DNA from: Mycosarcoma maydis
Taxonomy: Eukaryota; Basidiomycota; Ustilaginomycetes; Ustilaginales
NCBI RefSeq assembly: GCF_000328475.2
Contig: NC_026485.1
Span: 372,001-436,000, forward strand
DNA length: 64,000 bases
Direction of reading: 5' to 3'
How positions within the stretch are numbered: position 1 is the stretch's first letter; each line of letters opens with the position of its first letter. Below the pieces are notes generated by a model. That model was not told where the DNA came from. It did no database searches and saw only the letters and a list, made by a program, of their open reading frames with translations. The translations under genes were made by a program, and so were the position numbers. This document shows, piece after piece, positions 28,640 to 39,368 of the stretch.

Positions 28640-31600
28640 TTAAAGATTAGCCTTTGGCTCGCCATCCTCGAGCGCCGCCGCACCGGTCTTCCTCAGAACC
28701 GCTTCAACCACGTTTGCAAGCTGCTCGCCTTCTTGGCTGGGATCCTTGGCCAGCTCCTCGAACGATCTTGCTGGGACCGCCGCTTTGGACGCGTTGAGCT
28801 GCGCCTTGAAAGCTGTAGCGTCCGTCACGTCTTGCGGCTTGATCGCGCTTTCCACTTTGACCGCTGGCGGCGCATCGACAGTGGAGGCGTCGGTGAATGG
28901 GAATTGCGCAGCTAGGCTGTCCACCAGTTGAAGCATCTGCTTGACACCCTCCGCTGGCAGTGGAGTGGAACTTTGAGCCAGAGCTTGCGCGGCCATGTCT
29001 TTGACCGTTTCGATCGCTGGCTGTTGGGAACGCAGCGTCTCGAACGCCTCCTTGGGCACGGGTATGCCTTGTGCGTTGACGGCTTGCTCGAGCGCATCCA
29101 CAGCGTTTGTCGAGAATCGAAGCGCTGGCGAAGCGGTCGAGTTGAGGTGCACTGAAAGCTTGCTCCTCGTTGGACTACTAGGGTGGATATACTTCATGAA
29201 CAGATCCACGACTTGCTCCTTGGTCGTCTGGGCAATCGCTTCAACATCTGCGTAACGAGCGAGGAAGTCGTAATTCCCGCCAAATACGGGCGACCAGAAC
29301 CGCGTCGACTCCTCCACGAGGTTTTTGACATTCTCCAACTTCTTGTGGATGATGCTGCGCTTGTGAGCCTCAAACTCTTGCTCGGTCATCTTGTCCAGCG
29401 TCGCCCTGAACTGGTCCAAGAAAGCATCTACGCGACCCTCGAGGTAAGGTGCGTCACGCTCACTCTGAACAATCACGCGCCATCCCAGGCTGCCCGTGCT
29501 GCGTCGGATGCCGCTAAACACGAGGTAGCCAAGCTGCTCCTTGGTGCGCAGTTGGTCAAAGACAGGCTCGTTAGCGATTTGAGAGAACAGTGACAGCGTT
29601 GCGCGCATTTCAACATCGGTCGGCTCGCCAATTTGCACGTAGTACTCGATGGCGCTGTTGACGTTGGCGGCGTTGGTGACAGGCAAGTTCCAAATCTTGT
29701 TACTCTTTTCCGGTAGCAGCAGCGATCGACTCGAGAGCAGCTCGGTCTTGTTGACAGGTCGCGACTTGATCGTGTTCCAGGCCATGTTGGACAGCTCGAT
29801 AGCCTCTTCCTTAGCCAGATTGCCGTGTGCCAGTACTTCGAGGTGCATGCGCTGCAACAGGTCGGGAAGGAACTGCTGAACCTCGTCAACGTTGAGCTGC
29901 TCAAGCTCGCACAACTTTTCCTGGGGCGTCCACATCTTTTCCTGTAGCAAGTAGGTGGTGTAGAACGTCGCATGACGGTACGGCTCCTCGATGGCAAAGT
30001 TCTGGTATGAGCGCTTGACTCGGTCCTTGACCAGCTCAAATCGGCGAGGGTCTACTTGAAAGTTGGCGAGCTTCTCTAGGATGCTGCGTGCCAGTACAGG
30101 AATCTTGTCATTGTAACCACTCAACGATAGCGCGAGCGACTGGTCTTGCGAGTCGAGCATGTAGCTCAGCCCAGCCAGCGACGCGTCATAAGAGTATTCG
30201 ACCAGCGAGTCCGAGATGAGCTCAATCAACATGCGCGTTTTGATTGAGGTCAAGGGTGTAGCGTTGATTAGCGGGTTACGCAGCACGAAGAACACGTTGG
30301 CCTTGGGCAAACCGAAGCGGTCATCAAGCTTGTGCCACACGCGGATGCTCTCGTTATCCAGAACGAGCTGTGGTCGTGGCGTTGGCTTCTTGCCCTGCGC
30401 CTCAGCGAGCGGTCCCTTGAAGTCAAAGTTGACCGGGATGAACGAGTTGGGTCGAGGAAGGTGCAGGTCCTCAAAGTCGGCAGGTGTCTGTGTCAAGAGC
30501 TGCTGCGGTAAAGGCTTGATCGAGTATTCGGTGCCGTACCACTTCTCCTTGCTCTCCCATGACGTGCTGCCGTCTGGCAAAGTTTTGGCCATCACGACGA
30601 CTCGGCAGTTCTGTGGGGTGAGATGGTCCAGAGTTTGCGTGATCAGTTCACGGTCGAAATCGCGTGTGAGCCAGCCGCCAGACAAGATCCACTCGCGTGG
30701 ATAAGGCATCTGCATCTGAGTGGCCGTACTCGACGCGTAGTCGGCAGGGTCGATCTTTTCCTTGAAGCGGAACATAAGCTCGCTCAGCTGGGCAACTTCG
30801 TCATGAGTCCACTGCTCCAGATTGCTGCTGCGAAGCAGATGGATGTATTTGAAGACGGCTTCGACCACCTTTTCGTGGTTGTCCAGGCCTTCCTGAGTGA
30901 GATCGATGGAGATCTTGAAGAACTCGAAGCCGTTAGCGTCACCAGTAGCACCAGCAGAGAGGCGATCGCACCAACCCTTCTTTTTCAAGTGAGAGAGGAT
31001 GGAGCCCTCTCCCTCGTGACCAATGAAGTGGGACAAAAAGTGTCCTGGCTTGGAACGGAAGTGCGGGCCCTGGTCAGGAATGGGGAAGGCGATCTTGAGC
31101 TTGCGCACGTCACGAACCGACTTGGCAAAGATCTGCTTCTGCAGCTGCTGGGTGGTCAGTGGGCTGCGGTCAAACTGCGGAGGCTCACGCCCTGTATTGC
31201 GGACGCCCGAGAACTTTTCGATGACCCAGCTGGTGAGCTGGTCGAGGTCTTCCCTGCCGAGCACCACAAGCTTCATTACGTTGGCAGAGTAGTACTGGTC
31301 GTGGAACTTGAGCAGCTCGTCGCGCACGTCGACGCCCTTGCTCTTGGGATCCTCCCACAAAGTTTGGTAATTGCCTGTGCCGAAGTGCGAGTAGGGGTGC
31401 GAAGGGTCGGAGAGCGATTTGTCGAGCTGGAAGCCACGCCACATGTCGCTCTGAAGGTTCTTCTTGTGTTCGCTGTCGACCGCCTTGATCTCTCGCTCAG
31501 AACACGAAGGATCGAAGAGAGGCTCGAGGAAGAACTGGGCGAAGCGGTCCAGCGCACCCTCAAAGTGGTCTGGAGAGACGTCGAAAAAGTAGTTGGTGTT

Positions 31601-32224
31601 GTCCATGCCAGTGTAAGCGTTAGAGCCGCCTGAGTGATTGGAGAGGTACTCAGAGTACTCGTTTTCGCGTGGGTACTTTTTGGTGCCCATGAACAGGAGG
31701 TGTTCGCAAAAGTGAGCGAGGCCTTGAAGCTCCTCGGGATCGCTGAGGTGTCCAACGCGGATGTCCATGGCGGCACTCGACTTGTCGGTCTTAGGATCTT
31801 GAATGACGAGCGCTTCCAGGCCATTGGCCAGACGGACGAGGCGGTATCGCAAGTCATCTTGGGCAGATACCTCAAGATCTTTGGTGAAAACGGCATACTG
31901 AGCAGCAGCCTTGGAGCCGTTGAGAGTGTCGCGGATCTCGAAGCCGGTAGGTAGACCTGCAAAAGGACCGGTGCCCAAGGTGAGAGCTGCAGAGGCAGGC
32001 GTGGCGAGCCGACGAGATGAGCCAGGTACTCTACTCATCGAGGACGGGGCGACCATGCTGTGGTTGAGATTTGCGCCAGAGCCAAGAGGCGACGACGAAA
32101 GCGTGGTGGATGAGGAATGACGAGCGACGATGGCTGTGAGGCGAGCCGTAGTGAGGGGTGCCGTCTTCGTGACACACAGGCTGCGCAAAGGTGAGCGGAC
32201 GAGAGCACGACGAAGGGGCAGCAT
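28640..32224 (-). CDS. STE23: insulin-degrading-enzyme-type M16 metalloprotease (Ste23-like)
   Basis: The protein has 1194 residues from the ATG at 32224. The frame extends further only to a TTG. The inverse zinc motif HFCEH is at 171-175 (GLAHFCEHLLFMGTKKYP), and the downstream ERE.KAVDSEHKKN supplies the third ligand. The SGGSNAYTGMDNTNYFFDV segment, the middle domains and the non-catalytic C-terminal half (EQLGYLVFSGIRR, W.VIVQSERD) are all present, so the four-domain IDE clamshell is complete. The N-terminus (MLPLRRALVRSPLRSLCVTK) is basic and rich in Ser/Thr, like a mitochondrial presequence. The next ATGs, about 55-62 codons in, would skip it. A C-terminal tail of about 130 residues beyond the usual end is unusual. 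Ste23 degrades small peptides and helps process a-factor-type pheromones in yeast. Confidence 0.93.
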   Translation of the reverse strand: MLPLRRALVRSPLRSLCVTKTAPLTTARLTAIVARHSSSTTLSSSPLGSGANLNHSMVAPSSMSRVPGSSRRLATPASAALTLGTGPFAGLPTGFEIRDTLNGSKAAAQYAVFTKDLEVSAQDDLRYRLVRLANGLEALVIQDPKTDKSSAAMDIRVGHLSDPEELQGLAHFCEHLLFMGTKKYPRENEYSEYLSNHSGGSNAYTGMDNTNYFFDVSPDHFEGALDRFAQFFLEPLFDPSCSEREIKAVDSEHKKNLQSDMWRGFQLDKSLSDPSHPYSHFGTGNYQTLWEDPKSKGVDVRDELLKFHDQYYSANVMKLVVLGREDLDQLTSWVIEKFSGVRNTGREPPQFDRSPLTTQQLQKQIFAKSVRDVRKLKIAFPIPDQGPHFRSKPGHFLSHFIGHEGEGSILSHLKKKGWCDRLSAGATGDANGFEFFKISIDLTQEGLDNHEKVVEAVFKYIHLLRSSNLEQWTHDEVAQLSELMFRFKEKIDPADYASSTATQMQMPYPREWILSGGWLTRDFDRELITQTLDHLTPQNCRVVVMAKTLPDGSTSWESKEKWYGTEYSIKPLPQQLLTQTPADFEDLHLPRPNSFIPVNFDFKGPLAEAQGKKPTPRPQLVLDNESIRVWHKLDDRFGLPKANVFFVLRNPLINATPLTSIKTRMLIELISDSLVEYSYDASLAGLSYMLDSQDQSLALSLSGYNDKIPVLARSILEKLANFQVDPRRFELVKDRVKRSYQNFAIEEPYRHATFYTTYLLQEKMWTPQEKLCELEQLNVDEVQQFLPDLLQRMHLEVLAHGNLAKEEAIELSNMAWNTIKSRPVNKTELLSSRSLLLPEKSNKIWNLPVTNAANVNSAIEYYVQIGEPTDVEMRATLSLFSQIANEPVFDQLRTKEQLGYLVFSGIRRSTGSLGWRVIVQSERDAPYLEGRVDAFLDQFRATLDKMTEQEFEAHKRSIIHKKLENVKNLVEESTRFWSPVFGGNYDFLARYADVEAIAQTTKEQVVDLFMKYIHPSSPTRSKLSVHLNSTASPALRFSTNAVDALEQAVNAQGIPVPKEAFETLRSQQPAIETVKDMAAQALAQSSTPLPAEGVKQMLQLVDSLAAQFPFTDASTVDAPPAVKVESAIKPQDVTDATAFKAQLNASKAAVPARSFEELAKDPSQEGEQLANVVEAVLRKTGAAALEDGEPKANL

Positions 32225-33064
32225 CCAAGATGGGTTGGAGTTGTCTCTTGGCTGATTCCCTCGTGGTGGAGTGGAGGTCAGCAGACAAGGAGACGCGGGA
32301 GGGTCGATGGGAAGGACAAAGACGAGGAAAAGGAGGAGAAGGGCCAACTGCCGAAGTGCTGAGACCTTGATTGAAAGCGTTCTAGCGTTGTAAAGGATGT
32401 CGAAAGCTGGAAACGTTTGATGAAACGCAATGACAAATGGTGTGGACCTCAGCGGTTGTGGGCTTTGGAATGTGAGTCTATTGTGCGCGAGCCACGTCGA
32501 GAAGCACCGAAAGCGCCAAATCTAGCTTAGCTTAACCTTCTGTAGAATATCGAAAGACGTACTCCACAGCTTGTTAGTTTTTTGGATCCTTAGACAGAGT
32601 GCTATACAATTCAAGCGAAGATAGTGATTGTAGAAGTGAATCGTGAATGAGGTGGTCGAACAAAGGGAAATGCGGAACCACGAAAGCATGCGTTTTGGCT
32701 ACGCCACGCAAGCTCAGCTGAGCCAGAGTTTGAGATTTCGAGATCGGGTGAAAGCGAAGGGTGACTTCCGACCATCCTGGTTCGTTTTTTTTTTGTTGTT
32801 TTTTTGTTTGGGCATGTCAAATTTATACTGCTCGTGTTTCTCGACACCAATTTATTTATCTCGTCCTCCGCAGATATTCGTGATTTCCATCCAACATATA
32901 CGACAGGAGGGGCTCAAAAGAAGCAGCGGCTTGATTGGCGACAAGACTTAAAACGGTACAAAGATGTAGAATTGATGTTGGTTCCAGAATGATGTACAGT
33001 GTCTTTCAGATAGTTAGAACGAAAAGCAAATGTCAAATGTCGCGAATCTACTGGATAAATCGCA
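32225..33064. other. intergenic, no gene seen
   Basis: This is the promoter region of the M16 protease gene and the 3' flank of the transporter gene. It has a T-rich tract at 32784-32814. Short frames lack domains. Confidence 0.5.
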
Positions 33065-34839
33065 TCAGATCGAATTATCGGCACAGGTAAAGGGTGCCTT
33101 GATGCTTCCGTTGTTGTAGTTATCGATGATGGATTTTACCGACACGTACGTCCCCGGTCCGAGCACAAAAAGCCCGACAGCAATCAAGACGAATTGGAAA
33201 GCAGTCTCAGTCTTTCTCAGCCAGGATTGGCCTACCCATAGTTGACCGCGGTAGAGCTCGAAGAAGGCGAAGGCCCAAAAGATGTAACCGAAGTAGCAGT
33301 CAAAGAGCGCACTCATGAGCGAGAGAAGCGTACTGAAGAAGGGAATTGCCTCTCCGATGACCCAGCCAAGAACCCAAGTGATGGTCACGCAGCCGATCCA
33401 GCCAGCCCACCCGAGGACAGTGTGATTGTTATAGTGCTGTTGTCGAAATCAAAATCAGAAGCAAAGCGAAAAAGTCAATGTCTGTGATGTCCTCTATGGT
33501 TCAAGTCTCGAGGAGGCAACAGTGCGCCCGAACACAGCACGAGGTGACTTACCTTGGTACCCATGAAGATGCGGCCAAAGAGGTACTTGGCGACCACTGA
33601 GGCGTACAGAACACCAATGATGATGGTGGTCGGAAGCACAAAGGCGAAGGCGATCTTCTTGAAGACAGGGCGCAGTGTTCCCACAGCAGGAGCCGTAGTA
33701 TACTGTCCGGTGTAGCGATACACAACGATGCCCGCGACGCTGAAGAGGATGAATTCAGCTACAGTGACCGCATAAAGTGCCTTCGGAAATTCTCGCGGAT
33801 CTTTCATCTCGGCGATGAAGGTAGGGTACATGATGTGGCCTGTTCAACAGATGGAAAAGCAGAGCGAGCAATCGAATCAGTTAGTCGGTCAAACGTTGAC
33901 ACGTCCCCGTTTGGAGCAAGACCACTCGTGATCGCACGGACGACATCGCACCACACGAAAAGTCGGCATAACGGGCAAGGGAAGCATACACCTACCGATC
34001 CACGTGAAGACAATGTTGAGGACAGCCGAAAAGCCATTGACGAAGCTGGTTCCCTTGGGAGCAAAGGCGGTGATGTGGACAGGTTCCGAGAAGTTCTCGA
34101 CAGCTGGCTGAGTGCCCTGAATGCCCGTGAAAATGAGCACTAGCAGGATCGAGATGAACATGGAGATGGCAGAGACGATGCCGAGACCGGTGAGCTGTTC
34201 AAGTTTTCGCGGTAGCGTGAGAAGGATGGAGACAATCATGATGACCAGGGAGAACACAAGCGAACAAGTGCCATGTTCTGAAAGCGTGTTGAGAATCTCG
34301 GAGCCCGTGAGCGTATGCAGACCCATGATGAAGACGTTGTTGAGGATGAGAGCCAGCGCCGTAAGCTCGTAGGCGATCTTGCTCTTGCCAAAGATCTGGT
34401 AGCCAATGTCACAGATGTTGAGAAGGTGCGGGTGACGCAGACAGTACCTCCACAGGGTGAGCGAAGTGTAGAGCGCTCCGAGGCCGATACCGAAGGTGGC
34501 GAGCAGGCCTCCTGCCATGCCGAGATAGCTAAAGGCCCATGGAAACGAGAGAATGGCAAGGCATACGTATTCGGTGAATAGGAGAATGGCAGCCTTTTGC
34601 CACGAGAGTGTGCGGTAGACGATCGTACCGCCCTCCTGCGCCTGCTTGACACGTTCAGCAACGAGAGCATCTTCAGAGTCGACCGTGCTGCTTACTTCGA
34701 CAATGTCGTCAGTGGCACCATTCTTAGCCTTGATGGCCTTGGACGAGCGTTCGATGTCTTCGGTCGACGAATCATCATGCGATTGGGGTTGGGGAGGCGT
34801 GTGTGCCTCCTTCTCGTTTGCTTGTCCAAGGGAAGACAT
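33065..34839 (-). CDS. AAAP-family amino acid transporter (three exons)
   Basis: The spliced protein has 500 residues. Exons are 34839-33996, 33839-33553 and 33436-33065. Intron 1 has donor GTAGGTGT and acceptor AACAG; intron 2 has donor GTAAGT and acceptor CAACAG. The join restores FTWIGHIMYPTFIAEMKDPR, a conserved element of the family, and the exon lengths sum to a multiple of three. Membrane helices begin after a polar N-terminus of about 75 residues (LSWQKAAILLFTEYVCLAIL, then LSFPWAFSYLGMAGG), and about ten or eleven are visible. The family (Mtr/Avt type) moves neutral amino acids with protons across plasma or vacuolar membranes. Substrate is not predictable. I chose the ATG at 34839; the frame further upstream starts only with TTG. 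Confidence 0.88.
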
Positions 34840-36472
34840 GGAGATGTTCTCAGAAGTCTTGACCACCACGATAGGAAGAGTTGGAAGGGGCTGGCTGTAG
34901 TCAACAGGAAAGGTTGTGCGTGACAAGGTCGATCAAAAGTGATTTACCAGTCACTCAGTCCTAGCGCAACCACGTTGAAGATTGTCAGGAACATGCAGAC
35001 ACCGGTGTCTAGATGGTTTCGACAAAAGCAGGACAGGTCCCGGACACTAGCGAGTTTGGGGTGCGGTTAGCGAACGCCTTGCGCTGTCGTATGGGTCAAT
35101 CGTCATTTGGAACTCGAGCACAGTGCCTTTGATCTGCGGCGTGTAATCAAAGCTCAGGGACTTTTTACGAAGCTTGCTCCCACTTTCACACTCACCACTG
35201 TCCCAGCGGCGTCGCCGCTGTAGCCCGAATTCAGTCTAGCGTGTAGTTGGTGAGCACATGTTATTAATAAGTTAACGTTAGTTGGAACAGCGGTTCGCTC
35301 GGCGCGAATAGCATTGCGGAATAAAACTGTGGCATAATCCACGATCTGTGCTAGCTTATACAGTACAGGCTCGAGGTGTTGCGAAACCGCAGTTGTTTAT
35401 GATTGGCTGCAGTTGTGATTCCACAGTCGGTCTCTTTTGTGTTATTTCTGACAGCGGGTAAAAAAGCAGTGGCGGCGGGTGCTTTGTCCGAGGCGGCGGA
35501 GCGGTGTTCGCAGCAGCAACCGTGTCACGCAGCAAGAGCATACCGTACTTTACAGCCACAGACATGAATCGCGACTCGGTGCTCGTGTCATGATCATTTC
35601 TTGCTGTGCCTGCTTGACCGCTCAACACCAGAACGGTAAATAACTTTAGCAACAGTCACGAGTCACGATTTAGTCGTGAGTCGTGAGTCGTGAGTTGCTG
35701 CTGCTCAACCAATCGTGAATTAAATTGAAAAGTTGTGAGGAATTTGTTTTCTTCAGCATCACACGTCAGCTCGCGAATTTTGCTGTGACGCTGACCACTT
35801 TTCCGTTCATGCGAGGCTCGTCATCGCATCATGCCATAGACGCAAATAGCACGACATGTCTCTGAACTCTGAACGCCCCACGCGATTATACTTATTTCGT
35901 GATTATCACGGCAAGCGAAATCGTGGATCTCTCCGTGTGCTGGCGGGGCGAATAGAGTGCGAAAAATCTTCATTGCGCTGTGCGGGCCCGGGTCACGTGG
36001 AGGTTGTTCCGTTTCTGGTGCAGGCACGAGGGTTGACAGTCACAAGTAAACATGAAAGCACAACTCACCGCCACTCATCGCGAGTTGTCTTCTACAGTAA
36101 GTCTTCCACCGACGAGTAAGTCATGAGCGAGTTTTCCTTACTTCAGTTGATCTGTCAGGCCGGCCATTTCCTCGAGAAGCTAAAGACCCCGGATGTTTGC
36201 CAAAGAGCTTGTTCACATATCGGTGTATCATCACATGTATCGTTGTATGATTCGGAGAATTGTTACTACCGTACGCCTCAACATTATCTTGGCAATCACA
36301 CAGTCGTGAGTCGTGAGTCACGGGTCTCACGGCCCTCCACCTCGGGACTCGGAAGTACATCTTGGGTGCTGTGCGCCTCTTCGAATGATGCAGAAGCTGT
36401 CCAAGTTGCTCAAAAGCCTACCTTGCTCTTACTGTTGAATGGCGTAGGACCATCGTCGGTACCTCTAGAGCA
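34840..36472. other. 1.6-kb divergent intergenic region
   Basis: It separates the transporter and the tryptophanyl-tRNA synthetase and should hold both promoters. It carries CGTGAGT arrays at 35655-35695 and 36305-36318. No gene is supported; the short frames have no domain. Confidence 0.55.
35655..35695. repeat. CGTGAGT array with inverted copies
   Basis: Two reverse units (AGTCACG) are followed after a short spacer by three perfect CGTGAGT units at 35675-35695. A further two forward units lie at 36305-36318. Confidence 0.85.
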
Positions 36473-37750
36473 ATGACATACCCATTGCGAGGCATTTCAG
36501 CGTACGGTCGCAAAACACCGTATGTACTTCAGCCATTCTACATTGGAAGACGGTATGTGTCGACCTCGCCGTCCTCATCAATAGCATCGACGTCCAAAAT
36601 AACCCAATCCGATGCGGGCTACTCTTCCACAACAACATCTGCCTCGACGACAACCGCCCCTACTCGCCAACGACAAGTCATCTTCTCAGGAATTCAGCCC
36701 ACAGGAATTCCTCATCTTGGTAACTACCTCGGCGCGCTTCGCAATTGGGTTGATCTTCAAAATGCCTCTCTCGACACCTCGGACGAGCTCTATTTCAGCA
36801 TCGTTGGCTACCACGCTATCACCATGCCTCAGCAGGCCGCACGTTTACGATCTGATCGATCGGAAATGATGGCCACGCTCCTCGCAATCGGACTTGATCC
36901 ACAGCGTTGTACTATTTTCCACCAAGATCAAGTTCCCGAGCATACGGAACTCGCATGGATCCTCAACTGCATTACCGCAATGGGAAAGCTCAATCGTATG
37001 ACCACGTGGAAGTCTAAGCTAGCTACTGCAAAGAATGTTTCTGATACTGCAGATATGGACGACAAAGAGCTCAGTCTAGGGCTGTTTGCTTACCCGGTGC
37101 TGCAGGCGGCTGACATTTTGCTGTACAAGGCAACACACGTACCCGTCGGAGAAGATCAGATTCAGCATCTCGAACTAAGTAGAGATCTGGCAGATGTATA
37201 CAACCGTAGGTTTAGCAAAAAATTCTTCCCCCTACCGCAACACATCATCACGCCAACAAAGAGAGTCTTGTCGTTGCGCGATCCGACGAGTAAGATGTCG
37301 AAAAGCGCACCCGATGTCAACTCGAGGATTCTGGTGACCGACACACCACAACAAGTCGCGAATAAGATCAAGAAGGCGGTGACAGACGCCGAGAGATCGT
37401 TGGCTTATGACCCTAAGCGAAGACCAGGTGTAAGCAATCTGCTTTCCATTTTGGCGGCTCTCAAGCCACTGGCGGCACAGGGAGACCGAGAAGGTACGCA
37501 GAATGCACAGGAATGGGCGGACCAGCTGAACACAGAAATCCAGGCTACCGGGGCATCGTCCGGTCAGCATCTCAAGGCCACATTGACAGATGCTGTGGTC
37601 GAAACATTACGGCCCATACAGGCAGAGCTGGAAAAGCTGAGGAATGACCCTGCGTACTTGCATCAGATGGAACAGCTGGGTCAAATGAAGGCTCAGACTG
37701 TGGCCAAGAGGACTATGGCGCAAGTTCGAAAAAGCATTGGTCTTGACTAG
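36473..37750 (+). CDS. MSW1: mitochondrial tryptophanyl-tRNA synthetase
   Basis: A 425-codon single exon. The class I signature HLGN is at 81-84 (PTGIPHLGNYLGA) and KMSKS is at 274-278 (DPTSKMSKSAPD). Other Trp-specific segments are QVIFSGIQPTG, LYFSIVGYHAIT, and VGEDQIQHLELSRDLA. The form is the bacterial/mitochondrial type, and the first 65 residues are rich in Ser, Thr and Arg/Lys without acidic runs, consistent with an import presequence. It charges mitochondrial tRNA-Trp. It converges on the THOC5 gene. Confidence 0.95.
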   Translation: MTYPLRGISAYGRKTPYVLQPFYIGRRYVSTSPSSSIASTSKITQSDAGYSSTTTSASTTTAPTRQRQVIFSGIQPTGIPHLGNYLGALRNWVDLQNASLDTSDELYFSIVGYHAITMPQQAARLRSDRSEMMATLLAIGLDPQRCTIFHQDQVPEHTELAWILNCITAMGKLNRMTTWKSKLATAKNVSDTADMDDKELSLGLFAYPVLQAADILLYKATHVPVGEDQIQHLELSRDLADVYNRRFSKKFFPLPQHIITPTKRVLSLRDPTSKMSKSAPDVNSRILVTDTPQQVANKIKKAVTDAERSLAYDPKRRPGVSNLLSILAALKPLAAQGDREGTQNAQEWADQLNTEIQATGASSGQHLKATLTDAVVETLRPIQAELEKLRNDPAYLHQMEQLGQMKAQTVAKRTMAQVRKSIGLD

Positions 37751-38050
37751 ACTGATTACGTTCTTTTCAGATTCTCTTGCATGTAACTTGAACACCACCA
37801 CTATCTGCGATTCAGTATTTGATGTTCCGTGCTGTGCTGCGTAGAGCGCGTTGGATCTCTCGTGCCGTGTTTGAAGCTCATGAGGAACCCTCGATACAAG
37901 CTCACTTTCGGCACCATCACAGGGCGTAGCCGCAATGACTGCAATGGACATGCTTTGCTAGTGTGAAATGTACAAATACAACTAGATGTGGGTATGCGTG
38001 ACGCCTCTCTGCGTCAAAGAATCCAGGATACTTCAACCTTCAAAGGCTTC
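37751..38050. other. convergent 3' region, nothing seen
   Basis: This 300-bp region lies between the stops of the synthetase and THOC5 genes. It contains only shared 3' flanking sequence. Confidence 0.5.
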
Positions 38051-38851
38051 TCAAAAGCTCTCAAACTTAGCCTTAATGGCCTCTGCAGCAACTAGAACAT
38101 CCTTCAAGTCCTTCTCGATCTGTTCCAGATTCGATTTCTTCTCCTTGTTCTCCTTGACCACTTCGGTCTTGTCTTGCTGCAACGTCTGTTTTCGCGCTTC
38201 GAGCCGTTTGCGCTCCTGCAGCTCGAATCGTAATCGTGTCAGCATGAGTTTGTGTTCGTCTGTAAGGTTCTCCTCGCCATCCTCCATCGCTTCGTCTTTT
38301 GCTTCCGCATCCGCATCTTGTTCCTCCGTCTTCAGTACTGCTGCTGCGGAGGTGGAGCGAAGCTGTTGAAACTCTTGCAAGTCATGCAGCTCGATGTCCT
38401 GAAAGATGGACTGAAACTCCTGACAAACTTTCACCTCGAGATCCAGCATGCTCTCTTCATACTTGAGATTCTGCAGGCTGAGACGAGCAGTGTCGACTTT
38501 GGCACGTTCTTCAGCTACGCGTGCCTTCTGAACGGACAGATCTTTGTAGATGCGTCGATTGACTCTTTTGAGAGCTGCAAATAGCGGTGTGGATGCGGAG
38601 AGCAGTCGGAGGGCTGATGAGGTTGCTTCTGCCGTTGCAGCTTCGTCGTCTTCCAGCACCGGTGTTTTGAGATCTGATAGCTCCGATAGAGAAGCTAGCG
38701 TCTGCTTGAGTTCCTGATGCGAGCAAAGTTGTCGGTGAGAAGAAAAGGGACATTGACCAAAGAGTTAACAGTGTCAGTCCATCGAGACATGATTCGAGGC
38801 TAATTTTCGACACGTGATAGCTGTGGCGCTCACCTCTTCTATTGATGTCAT
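38051..38851 (-). CDS. THOC5: THO complex subunit 5 homologue (two exons)
   Basis: The spliced protein has 226 residues. Exon 1 is 38851-38834 (six codons, MTSIEE) and exon 2 is 38713-38051. The 120-bp intron has donor GTGAGC and acceptor GCATCAG. A stop lies five codons upstream of the ATG in the same frame. Exon 2 carries the THOC5 core: LFAALKRVNRRIYKDLS, VDTARLSLQNLKYEESMLDL, EVKVCQEFQSIF with IELHDLQEF, and LTRLRFELQERKRLEARK. These match human THOC5 segments in order. It is much shorter than the animal protein, keeping only the coiled-coil core. The THO/TREX complex couples transcription to mRNA export in the nucleus. The tiny first exon is an inference from splice signals. Confidence 0.85.
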
Positions 38852-39368
38852 TTGGATCTCTGTAGCCTATCGATGATATCGAAAGGCATAGCTTGCGGGT
38901 ATTGATGGGTGGCTCTAGGAATGGCGTCCAAATCAAGACGGCGTTTTAGCTTTGCGCTGCATTTGCTTGAGTACTCTCCGAAATCCGAGAAGTTAAAAAT
39001 ATCCACGCTCGTCGTCCCAATACGTTTTAACATCTCTCAGAATCACGAATACATCAGCATCGTGCATCGTGCATCGTGCATCCATGATCATGCATCACGC
39101 GTTGTCACCATCACAGCATCACAGATCGTGCATCGTTCATCTGTGAAAGTTGCCTCACGACAACTTAACAACCATCAACTGTGAATCACAGTGCCATGCT
39201 CAAGCCTGCTTCATGGTGAAGGCAGACATTCACACGTGCACACACTCTTGGATGCAATCCATGTTGGCCGTAGGACCTGCAAGAGCACAAATAGTGATAT
39301 CGTACAAATACATGCGACAATCGTGAATCGTATGCTAGGCAGTCACGAATGTCACGGGTTAGTGAACG
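38852..39368. other. intergenic with CGTGCAT array
   Basis: It holds the THOC5 promoter and the 3' flank of the AFI1-like gene, with the heptamer array at 39061-39081 and scattered ATCGTGC copies to 39140. No gene is seen. Confidence 0.55.
39061..39081. repeat. CGTGCAT tandem array, three units
   Basis: Three perfect head-to-tail CGTGCAT units. This is a third spelling of the 7-bp repeat. Confidence 0.88.

Noticed and set aside
33481..33520. GGTTCAAGTC, which resembles a tRNA B box
   Set aside because: It lies inside an intron of the transporter, with no cloverleaf or A box at the right distance.
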